A DNA stretch of 5,196 bases. Source: Oscillospiraceae bacterium. GTDB taxonomy: Bacteria > Bacillota > Clostridia > Oscillospirales > Ruminococcaceae. The notes under the pieces were generated by a model. The model saw only the letters and a list, made by a program, of their open reading frames with translations, did not search any database and was not told the origin of the DNA. The DNA lies in contig CADBXQ010000059.1 of NCBI GenBank assembly GCA_902798675.1, positions 1 to 5,196 on the forward strand, read 5' to 3'. The position numbers and the translations under genes are program-made. Positions 1 through 5,196 of the stretch are shown here, piece after piece; positions within the stretch are counted from its first letter, which is position 1, and each line of letters starts with the position of its first letter.

Positions 1-309
1 CAGGCTGATATTGGCATAAATCCAACCAATGACGGCAAAGTTTTGCGCCTTGTTTTTCCGCAGTTGACCGAGGAAAGAAGGAAAGAAATTGTTAAAGATA
101 TAAACAAAATAAAAGAAGAGTCTAAAGTTGCAATCAGAAATATTCGACGGGATGCCATGGATAAAATAAAGGCTCTAAAAAAAGAGAATTCTGTTAGCGA
201 AGATGAAATAAAAGATAAAGAGGATGAAATTCAAGACTTGGTTAATAAATACATAAACAAGATTGATGAGATGTCCGCTTTAAAAGAAAAAGAAATTTTA
301 GAAATTTAG
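1..309 (+). CDS. frr: Ribosome recycling factor, C-terminal part (5' end outside window)
   Basis: Ribosome recycling factor acts in the cytoplasm with EF-G to split the post-termination ribosome complex. The frame is open from base 1 to the TAG at 307-309 and encodes 102 residues. The protein starts at QADIGINP, which matches about residue 84 of the 185-residue E. coli protein, so roughly the first 83 residues lie upstream. Family hallmarks are NDGKVLRLVFPQLTEERRKE, then the VAIRNIRRDAMDKIKAL segment with its conserved arginines, then a charged helix rich in Lys and Glu that forms part of the three-helix bundle. An internal TTG at 43 could be read as a start but falls inside the conserved domain, so it is not the real one. 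It is the first gene seen here, 69 nt ahead of uppS, as is common in Bacillota (pyrH-frr-uppS). Identification is firm; only the missing 5' end is unseen. Confidence 0.97.
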   Translation, partial: QADIGINPTNDGKVLRLVFPQLTEERRKEIVKDINKIKEESKVAIRNIRRDAMDKIKALKKENSVSEDEIKDKEDEIQDLVNKYINKIDEMSALKEKEILEI

Positions 310-325
310 CTCAAATGAAAATCCT

Positions 326-350
326 GGGGGAGCAAATTCTGAGCTCCCTT
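326..350 (+). terminator. Hairpin between frr and uppS, possible weak terminator or attenuator
   Basis: A perfect 6-bp stem GGGAGC (328-333) / GCTCCC (343-348) encloses a 9-nt loop, and two G-T wobble pairs (326-327 with 349-350) can extend it. TTTT at 349-352 and a broken T-rich stretch to 360 follow. It lies just after the frr stop and 18 nt before the uppS Shine-Dalgarno. The tail is short and interrupted, so full termination is unlikely; partial read-through or mRNA processing is as plausible. The stem is seen; its function is inferred. Confidence 0.4.
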
Positions 351-367
351 TTGATGCTTTGCTTGGT

Positions 368-375
368 GAGGTGAT
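368..375 (+). promoter_or_regulatory. Ribosome binding site of uppS, supports a TTG start
   Basis: GAGGTGAT is an extended match to the 3' end of 16S rRNA. GAGG lies 7 nt before the TTG at 379. No ATG, GTG or TTG in the uppS frame lies between the frr stop and 379, so this strong site explains use of the weak TTG codon. Confidence 0.85.
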
Positions 376-378
376 ATT

Positions 379-1080
379 TTGAACATACCAAAACATGTTG
401 CCATAATAATGGACGGAAACGGGCGCTGGGCCAGCAAAAGGGGGCTTCCAAGAAAGGCCGGTCATATTGCTGGCGCAAAATCTATAAAATCAGTCGTTTT
501 GCATTGCAATAAAATAGGCGTTGAAGTTTTAACTCTATATGCTTTTTCAACCGAGAATTGGCAAAGGCCTAAAGATGAGGTTGACGGGCTGATGAAGTTG
601 ATTAAAAACTATTTGAAAAATATGCGATCATATTTAAAATATAATGTTAGAATAAGATTTTTTGGAGATCTCAGCGCGTTTAGCGAAGATATGATAGATA
701 AAATGAACCAAATCGAACAAGAATTTAGCAAAAATACGGGGATGATTTTTGGAATCGCGATCAACTATGGAGGGCGAGATGAGCTCAAAAACGCTGCGAA
801 AAAGATCGCTTTTTTGGTTAAAAACGGTGAAATAGACTTGGACGAAATCAACGAGCAAGTGCTCGAGTCTAATTTATACACAAAAGGTTTGCCAAGTGTT
901 GATCTTTTGATTCGGCCGAGCGGTGAATGCAGGATTTCGAATTTTTTGATATGGCAATCGGCCTATGCTGAATTTTATTTTATGAAAAACATATTGTGGC
1001 CGGATTTTAGACCCAGGCATGTTGACATGGCGATTGAGGAATATAACAAACGAAACAGGACATATGGCGGGGTTAAATGA
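379..1080 (+). CDS. uppS: Isoprenyl transferase (undecaprenyl diphosphate synthase)
   Basis: This cis-prenyltransferase adds isopentenyl units to farnesyl diphosphate to give undecaprenyl diphosphate, the precursor of the lipid carrier for peptidoglycan and other wall polymers. It acts at the cytoplasmic face of the membrane. The 233-residue length is normal. Motifs in order: HVAIIMDGNGRWA with the metal-binding Asp12; KAGH with His29; LYAFSTENWQRP (residues 53-64) with Asn60, Trp61 and Arg63; NYGGR at 129-133; and the diphosphate-binding stretch from Arg179 with Arg185 and Ser187; then Glu198 in AYAEFYF. These correspond to E. coli Asp26, His43, Asn74, Trp75, Arg77, Arg194, Arg200, Ser202 and Glu213. 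The segment reads IRPSGECRISNF where many homologues have IRTSGExRxSNF. The start is TTG with a strong ribosome binding site. Its TGA overlaps the cdsA Shine-Dalgarno, so the two are probably translationally coupled. Product length (C55) is inferred from family and context. Confidence 0.96.
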   Translation: MNIPKHVAIIMDGNGRWASKRGLPRKAGHIAGAKSIKSVVLHCNKIGVEVLTLYAFSTENWQRPKDEVDGLMKLIKNYLKNMRSYLKYNVRIRFFGDLSAFSEDMIDKMNQIEQEFSKNTGMIFGIAINYGGRDELKNAAKKIAFLVKNGEIDLDEINEQVLESNLYTKGLPSVDLLIRPSGECRISNFLIWQSAYAEFYFMKNILWPDFRPRHVDMAIEEYNKRNRTYGGVK

Positions 1081-1084
1081 GGTG
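1079..1084 (+). promoter_or_regulatory. Ribosome binding site of cdsA, overlapping the uppS stop codon
   Basis: GAGGTG begins inside the uppS TGA (1078-1080). GAGG lies 10 nt before GTG 1093 but runs into GTG 1084, so it can serve only the downstream start. This decides the cdsA start and suggests translational coupling with uppS. Confidence 0.75.
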
Positions 1085-1092
1085 TGTGGCTT

Positions 1093-1920
1093 GTGAAAGT
1101 GAGAATTTTAAGCGCAGGAATTGGAATATTTTTGACATTTTTGATTTTGCTATTTTATGAAACTTTAGTTTTAAATTTTTCGGTTTCTGTAATATGTTCC
1201 ATCATGGTGTATGAAATATTTAAAATGACTAAAATATATGATAAATCTGTTTTTTCTTTTATATCTTCGGGAATTTATGCATTTGTCTTCCCTTTTTTAA
1301 ATATTAGTGAAATTTTAGACTGGCGTTTGATTTTAACCATGTTATATTTTGTTTGCTTAGTGTTGGTTTTGTTGAAAAATCATGAAAAAATAAGAGTTAG
1401 TGAATTAACTTTTTGTGTTTCCTTTTGTTTATGTACAATTCACTTTATGACTAATATAATTTACATAAGAGACAATTTTTCTCCATATAGTTTATATTAT
1501 ATACTGCTGTTTTTGTTTATTTCATGGATTTGTGACACAGGCGCGTATTTTGTTGGAACCAGGTTTGGCCGAAATAAATTGGCTCCAAACATTAGTCCGA
1601 ACAAGACTGTTGAGGGCGTTTTGGGAGGGGTGGCGTTTGCTATAGTTTCGATGGTTGCGTATAATTTCGTCTTTTTAACAGTGATATATAGTGATATACA
1701 TGTGAATTTTATTGCGTTATTTGCGATAATTTTGATTGGAATAGTATTTTCTATACTGGGGGATCTCGTTGCTTCAATAATCAAGCGACAGTATAAAATA
1801 AAAGACTTCGGTAGTATAATGCCGGGACATGGCGGGATTTTAGATAGATTTGACAGTTTAATTTTAGTTTTTGCTATTTTATACCCCATAATCCGCATTT
1901 TTCCAATTATTAATAAATAA
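1093..1920 (+). CDS. cdsA: Phosphatidate cytidylyltransferase (CDP-diacylglycerol synthase)
   Basis: CdsA is an integral membrane enzyme that joins phosphatidic acid and CTP to form CDP-diacylglycerol, the branch point for phosphatidylglycerol, cardiolipin and other phospholipids. With GTG 1093 as start the protein has 275 residues, a usual length. It is very hydrophobic, with about eight membrane segments; the first spans roughly residues 6-22. The diagnostic C-terminal signature SxxKRxxxxKDxGxxxPGHGGxxDRxD is complete at residues 228-254, including Lys231-Arg232, Lys237-Asp238, His246 and Asp251. A second conserved block, CDTGAYFVGTRFGRNKLAP (147-165) followed by SPNKTVEG (168-175), is also intact. 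GTG 1084 would add three residues but lies inside the only good Shine-Dalgarno, and the MKVRIL start resembles relatives, so 1093 is preferred. It sits 12 nt after uppS and 34 nt before dxr. The first half is especially AT-rich with many Phe and Ile codons, as expected for membrane segments. Function is firm; the exact start is fairly sure. Confidence 0.95.
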   Translation: MKVRILSAGIGIFLTFLILLFYETLVLNFSVSVICSIMVYEIFKMTKIYDKSVFSFISSGIYAFVFPFLNISEILDWRLILTMLYFVCLVLVLLKNHEKIRVSELTFCVSFCLCTIHFMTNIIYIRDNFSPYSLYYILLFLFISWICDTGAYFVGTRFGRNKLAPNISPNKTVEGVLGGVAFAIVSMVAYNFVFLTVIYSDIHVNFIALFAIILIGIVFSILGDLVASIIKRQYKIKDFGSIMPGHGGILDRFDSLILVFAILYPIIRIFPIINK

Positions 1921-1954
1921 AAGAATTTATTCTTAAATTTTAGGAGTTTTAAAT

Positions 1955-3103
1955 ATGGTGAAAAATCTAAGTTTGCTTGGCAGCACAGGTTCTATAGGAA
2001 CGCAAGCCTTGAGCGTTGTGGACAATTTGGGAATAAACGTTGTTTCTTTAACAGCAAACAAAAATATTAAACTGATTGAGCAGCAATCCAGAAAGTTTAA
2101 ACCGGAATTGGTCTGCATATTTGATGAAGGTTTATATAAAAAATTAAAGTTAAATCTTAAGGATTGTTTTTTTAAAGTTGTTTCTGGCGCCGAGGGGTTG
2201 TGCGAAGCTGCGTCCATGGAATCAGCAGACATGGTTTTGAATTCTTTGGTTGGGATTTCAGGGCTTTTACCCACTATGTGTGCGATTAAGAGCGGTAAAG
2301 ATGTTGCTTTGGCGAATAAAGAAACTTTGGTTACGGGCGGAGAATTAGTGATTAAAGCTGCCAAAAAACATGGTTCTCGAATTTTTCCCGTAGATAGCGA
2401 ACATTCTGCAATTTTTCAGTGTATCCAAGGGAACCAATCCAAGCAAATATCTAAAATTATACTGACGGCTTCTGGCGGGCCTTTTTGGGGAAAATCTCGC
2501 AAGTGGCTTGAAAACGCAACGGTTGAAGACGCTTTAAACCATCCAAATTGGAAAATGGGAAACAAAATATCCATAGACAGCGCAACCATGATGAATAAAG
2601 GGTTGGAGCTGATTGAGGCGGTTTGGCTTTTTGATAAATCTCCTAATGATGTTGAAATTATTATTCATCCTCAAAGTATTTTGCATTCAGCCGTTAAATA
2701 TATCGATAATTCTATTATTGCTCAATTGGGTTTTCCGGATATGCGCATACCCATTCAATATGCGTTGACATATCCCGATCGGGTTGGTTCGCAAGTTGAG
2801 TCTTTATCTTTAACAAAATGCAGTGAGTTGAATTTTTATGAACCGGATCACAAAACATTTAAATGCATTAATATTTGTCGAAAAGCCATAGATAAAGGCG
2901 GATTATATCCAACTATTGTTAACGCGGCAAATGAAAGAGCAGTTGAGCTTTTTTTGAATGGAAAGATAAAATTTTTAGATATTGAGAAATGTGTTATGGA
3001 AGCGATAAAAATGCAAAATTTCGATAATATTGTTTCCATATCATCAATTTTGCAAATAGACAAAAAAACTAGAATGTTTGTTGATAATTATTTTAATATA
3101 TAA
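1955..3103 (+). CDS. dxr: 1-deoxy-D-xylulose 5-phosphate reductoisomerase
   Basis: Dxr catalyses the first committed step of the MEP isoprenoid pathway: rearrangement and NADPH-dependent reduction of 1-deoxyxylulose 5-phosphate to 2-C-methyl-D-erythritol 4-phosphate. It is cytosolic and is the target of fosmidomycin. The 382 residues match the family's size. The NADPH-binding LGSTGSIG is at residues 8-15 and LANKE at 119-123. The catalytic centre PVDSEHSAIFQ (145-155) carries metal ligands Asp147 and Glu149; the third ligand Glu218 lies in DSATMMNKGLELIEA (208-222). The SGGPF loop (173-177) and HPNWKMG (196-202), with the active-site lid tryptophan Trp199, are present, followed by HPQSILHS and AQLGFPDMRIP, then the C-terminal helical domain. 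The ATG is 8 nt after AGGAG (1942-1946), so the start is clear. It lies 34 nt after cdsA and 23 nt before rseP. With ispG downstream, this cluster encodes two MEP enzymes. No damage seen. Confidence 0.97.
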   Translation: MVKNLSLLGSTGSIGTQALSVVDNLGINVVSLTANKNIKLIEQQSRKFKPELVCIFDEGLYKKLKLNLKDCFFKVVSGAEGLCEAASMESADMVLNSLVGISGLLPTMCAIKSGKDVALANKETLVTGGELVIKAAKKHGSRIFPVDSEHSAIFQCIQGNQSKQISKIILTASGGPFWGKSRKWLENATVEDALNHPNWKMGNKISIDSATMMNKGLELIEAVWLFDKSPNDVEIIIHPQSILHSAVKYIDNSIIAQLGFPDMRIPIQYALTYPDRVGSQVESLSLTKCSELNFYEPDHKTFKCINICRKAIDKGGLYPTIVNAANERAVELFLNGKIKFLDIEKCVMEAIKMQNFDNIVSISSILQIDKKTRMFVDNYFNI

Positions 3104-3113
3104 TTTTTCATTT

Positions 3114-3118
3114 GGAGG
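3114..3118 (+). promoter_or_regulatory. Ribosome binding site of rseP, decides between two ATGs
   Basis: GGAGG lies 8 nt before ATG 3127 but only 2 nt before ATG 3121. A third candidate, TTG 3112, overlaps the site itself. Spacing therefore favours 3127. Confidence 0.8.
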
Positions 3119-3126
3119 CCATGATT

Positions 3127-4104
3127 ATGGCGATTATTTTAACCATACTGCTTTTCGGAGTGATAATTGTTTTTCATGAGCTTGGTCATTTTTTGACAGC
3201 AAAACTCAACAAAATAAAGGTTAATGCCTTTTCGATCGGCTTTGGCCCCCCAATTTTTAGCTGGAATAGGGGCGAAACCAAGTATTCAATCCGGATTTTT
3301 CCAATTGGTGGATATGTTGCGATAGATGATGATGAATTTGATAACCAAGCCATATATAAACGAATTATTGTTATTATTGCGGGGTCTTTGGTAAATATTC
3401 TGAGCGGTTTTTTAGCAGTTTCCATTATTTTGCTCTCTCAAGGAAGCTTCGTTTCAACCAAAGTCGCCTCAGTCACTTCCGAGCAAGACAAGATTCAAGT
3501 TGGGGATGACATAAAAAATATAAATAACCATCAAATTTTTGGCTCAAGCGACCTATCATTTGAAATGTCGAGAATAGATGATTCTGATCTGATAAATTTG
3601 ACTGTTTTGAGAAATGGTGAATTGATTGAATTAAATGACGTAGGATATTTTACTGAAATAAATGGAAAAAATCAAAAAATTTTAGGAGTGTCTCTTGAGT
3701 CTGACAGGCTGGATTTTTCGAATTTTTTCAAACAAAGCTTTAATAGTTCAATATTTATAGTGAAATTAACATATGTTTCTATGTGTGATTTGATAACCGG
3801 CAAAGTTTCAATCGACAGCGTTTCGGGTCCTGTTGGTTTTGCAAAATCTGTGAGCGAAAATAAAAGTCTAAATATTTTGTCAATTCTCTCTTTTTTTCCA
3901 CTACTTTCAATATATATTGGTCTGTTTAATTTATTGCCATTTCCGGCGCTGGATGGGGGACGTTTTGTATTTTTGCTGATTGAGTTGATATTTAGAAAGA
4001 AGATAAAAAAAGAAATTCAAAATTATATTAATTTGTTTGGAATATTTGCCTTGATTTGTTTGTTTATATTTACAACTTTGAAAGATATTTTTGCTTTTTT
4101 TTAA
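3127..4104 (+). CDS. rseP: Site-2 type intramembrane zinc metalloprotease (RseP/RasP family)
   Basis: Site-2 proteases cut membrane-embedded substrates. In Gram-positive bacteria the family acts on anti-sigma factors and signal peptide remnants; no substrate can be named here. From ATG 3127 the protein has 325 residues. The first membrane helix carries HELGH (17-21), with zinc ligands His17 and His21 and catalytic Glu18. GFGP (38-41) and the RIFPIGGYV strand (56-64) follow. A second membrane segment begins near residue 80 (KRIIVIIAGSLVNILSGF). A single PDZ-like domain spans roughly 108-190, with VGDDIKNINN (125-134) as its core. SGPVGFAKSV (233-242) precedes the last helices. NLLPFPALDGGR (268-279) supplies the third zinc ligand, Asp276. 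Two departures from common sequences: the acidic linker after GGYV is short, and AGS replaces the usual AGP. The gene ends in a run of eight T (4095-4102) that includes the first base of the TAA. The neighbours dxr and ispG are the usual clostridial ones. Confidence 0.94.
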   Translation: MAIILTILLFGVIIVFHELGHFLTAKLNKIKVNAFSIGFGPPIFSWNRGETKYSIRIFPIGGYVAIDDDEFDNQAIYKRIIVIIAGSLVNILSGFLAVSIILLSQGSFVSTKVASVTSEQDKIQVGDDIKNINNHQIFGSSDLSFEMSRIDDSDLINLTVLRNGELIELNDVGYFTEINGKNQKILGVSLESDRLDFSNFFKQSFNSSIFIVKLTYVSMCDLITGKVSIDSVSGPVGFAKSVSENKSLNILSILSFFPLLSIYIGLFNLLPFPALDGGRFVFLLIELIFRKKIKKEIQNYINLFGIFALICLFIFTTLKDIFAFF

Positions 4105-4108
4105 AATT

Positions 4109-4114
4109 GGAGGT
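4109..4114 (+). promoter_or_regulatory. Ribosome binding site of ispG
   Basis: GGAGGT is a strong Shine-Dalgarno. Counted from GGAGG, it lies 5 nt before TTG 4119 and 11 nt before ATG 4125. Neither spacing is ideal, so the site does not settle the start alone; codon strength and family N-termini favour the ATG. Confidence 0.75.
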
Positions 4115-4124
4115 ATAATTGATA

Positions 4125-5171
4125 ATGCGCAGGAGATTGAAAGCTGTTGCTTTGAAAAATGGATATAGGTTTGATGGGAAAAAAATATATGTTCAGTCTA
4201 TGCTGAATAAGCTGTCACGAGATGTTGAAGCCAACGTTTTGCAGGCAAAGCAGCTGGAAAAGGCTGGCTGCGATATTGTTCGGGTTGCTGTTCCAAGCTT
4301 TGATGACCTGCGCCTGATTCCTGCGATAAAAAATCAGGTTGAAATTCCTGTTGTTGCAGATATTCATTTTGACCATCGGCTGGCGATTGAATCTGTCAGG
4401 GCGGGAGCGGACAAAATTCGGATAAACCCCGGAAATATAGGGGATCAAAGCAAGGTTAAAGAAGTTGTTTTGGCGTGTAAAAATGCAAATGTCCCAATAA
4501 GAATTGGCGTTAATTCGGGCTCGCTGGAAAAGCATTTACTTTATAAATATTCTGGCCCAAAACCGGAGGCTTTATTGGAAAGCGCTCTAAATAGTATCAA
4601 TATGTTGGAAAAATTTGACTTTAATGACATAATTGTCTCTGTGAAATCCTCGGACGTTGTTTCAACAATAAAGGCGTATAGGATGCTAAGCGAAGTGTGT
4701 GAATATCCTCTGCATTTGGGGGTTACTGAGTCTGGGACGCGCCAGATGGGCGTTTTAAAATCAGCGATTGGGATTGGATCTTTGCTGGCTGACGAAATCG
4801 GAGAGACGATTCGGGTTTCTTTGACCGGTGATCCTGTTGAAGAAATTAGAGTTGCGCGTGATATTTTAAAATCGGTTAATTTAGAAAAAAATTATATTAA
4901 AGTCGTTTCTTGCCCGACATGTGGAAGAACTAAGATAGACATCATAAATTTAACAAAAAAAGTTGAAAAAGAATTGGAAGGCGTGAAAAAGCCTTTAAAA
5001 GTCGCAATAATGGGCTGTGCGGTTAATGGGCCGGGGGAGGCAAAAGACGCTGATATCGGAATAGCTGGCGGGGATGGACAGGCTTTGCTTTTTAAAAAAG
5101 GTCGAATTGAAAGAAAAATAGAAGAGGAAAAAATTGTTGAAGTTTTGCTGGGTGAAATCAAAAAAATGTGA
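4125..5171 (+). CDS. ispG: 4-hydroxy-3-methylbut-2-en-1-yl diphosphate synthase (IspG/GcpE)
   Basis: IspG is a cytosolic iron-sulfur enzyme of the MEP pathway. It opens the ring of methylerythritol cyclodiphosphate by two-electron reduction to give HMBPP, the substrate of IspH. From ATG 4125 it has 348 residues, the length of the short bacterial type. The N-terminal TIM barrel (about 1-255) shows AGCDIVRVAVP, VADIHFDHRLA, IRINPGNIG, IRIGVNSGSLEKH, VSVKSSDV, LGVTESG, SAIGIGSLLADEIGETIRVS and DPVEEI. The C-terminal domain has CPTC (Cys263, Cys266) and GCAVNGPGE (Cys298, Glu305). These are the three Cys and one Glu ligands of the 4Fe-4S cluster, with the same spacing as E. coli Cys270, Cys273, Cys305 and Glu312. 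Near the N-terminus VQSMLNKLSRDVEA departs from the usual VQSMTNTxT. TTG 4119 would add two residues. It starts 20 nt after rseP and is the last gene seen, 25 nt from the window end. Confidence 0.96.
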   Translation: MRRRLKAVALKNGYRFDGKKIYVQSMLNKLSRDVEANVLQAKQLEKAGCDIVRVAVPSFDDLRLIPAIKNQVEIPVVADIHFDHRLAIESVRAGADKIRINPGNIGDQSKVKEVVLACKNANVPIRIGVNSGSLEKHLLYKYSGPKPEALLESALNSINMLEKFDFNDIIVSVKSSDVVSTIKAYRMLSEVCEYPLHLGVTESGTRQMGVLKSAIGIGSLLADEIGETIRVSLTGDPVEEIRVARDILKSVNLEKNYIKVVSCPTCGRTKIDIINLTKKVEKELEGVKKPLKVAIMGCAVNGPGEAKDADIGIAGGDGQALLFKKGRIERKIEEEKIVEVLLGEIKKM

Positions 5172-5196
5172 TATATTAGAATATAATAGACATTAG

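Noticed and set aside
351..379. TTGATG (351-356) with ATATTT (374-379) as a uppS promoter
   Set aside because: The -10 match is poor and overlaps the ribosome binding site and start codon, so it could not produce a translatable uppS mRNA.
1921..1934. Inverted repeat AAGAAT/ATTCTT between cdsA and dxr
   Set aside because: Six mostly A-T pairs with a 2-nt loop and no clean T tract; too weak for a terminator and likely by chance in AT-rich DNA.
1497..2364. Minus-strand open frames at 1497-1898 and 1933-2364
   Set aside because: They lie opposite cdsA and dxr, have no family resemblance I recognise, and are explained as shadows of the plus-strand genes.
3081..3104. TTGATA (3081-3086) and TATAAT (3099-3104) at the end of dxr as an rseP promoter
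   Set aside because: The spacer is only 12 nt, too short for a normal sigma-70/sigma-A type promoter.
4091..4102. T run at the end of rseP as an intrinsic terminator
   Set aside because: No GC-containing stem lies just upstream, and ispG follows after 20 nt with a good ribosome binding site.
5172..5196. TATAAT at 5182-5187, a possible -10 box for a gene downstream
   Set aside because: No TTGACA-like box at 16-18 nt upstream and no extended TG motif; the tract is AT-rich, so a chance match is likely. The window ends before any downstream gene is visible.

Overview
This AT-rich window is a conserved housekeeping segment of a Bacillota genome, most likely class Clostridia. All genes lie on the plus strand. 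The order is frr (3' part only) - uppS - cdsA - dxr - rseP - ispG. Three things point to Clostridia: the gene order, with ispG directly after rseP where Bacillus-type genomes usually carry proS; purine-rich GGAGG-type ribosome binding sites; and TTG and GTG start codons. The family or genus cannot be fixed from this sequence alone.

Layout: positions 1-309 hold the last 102 codons of ribosome recycling factor. Positions 310-378 are the longest gap (69 nt) and contain a GC-rich hairpin with a short T-rich tail, followed by the uppS ribosome binding site. From 379 to 5171 the genes are tightly packed, with gaps of about 12, 34, 23 and 20 nt. This suggests one transcript, with translational coupling at the uppS/cdsA junction, where the uppS stop codon overlaps the cdsA Shine-Dalgarno. 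The last 25 nt (5172-5196) are AT-rich and show no confident feature. No RNA gene, mobile element, CRISPR array or long repeat was seen.

The genes link translation to envelope building. Frr recycles ribosomes. Dxr and IspG are the second and the penultimate-stage enzymes of the MEP isoprenoid pathway. UppS turns isoprenoid precursors into the undecaprenyl carrier used for cell wall synthesis. CdsA makes CDP-diacylglycerol for phospholipids. RseP is an intramembrane zinc protease that releases membrane-anchored regulators. Catalytic residues are intact in all five complete genes. Three starts (cdsA, rseP, ispG) are better placed a few codons inside the longest open frame, judged by Shine-Dalgarno spacing.

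I found no clear sign of an undescribed system. The points most worth checking are a set of mutually exclusive hairpins between frr and uppS, and a departure from the usual SMTNTxT motif near the N-terminus of IspG.
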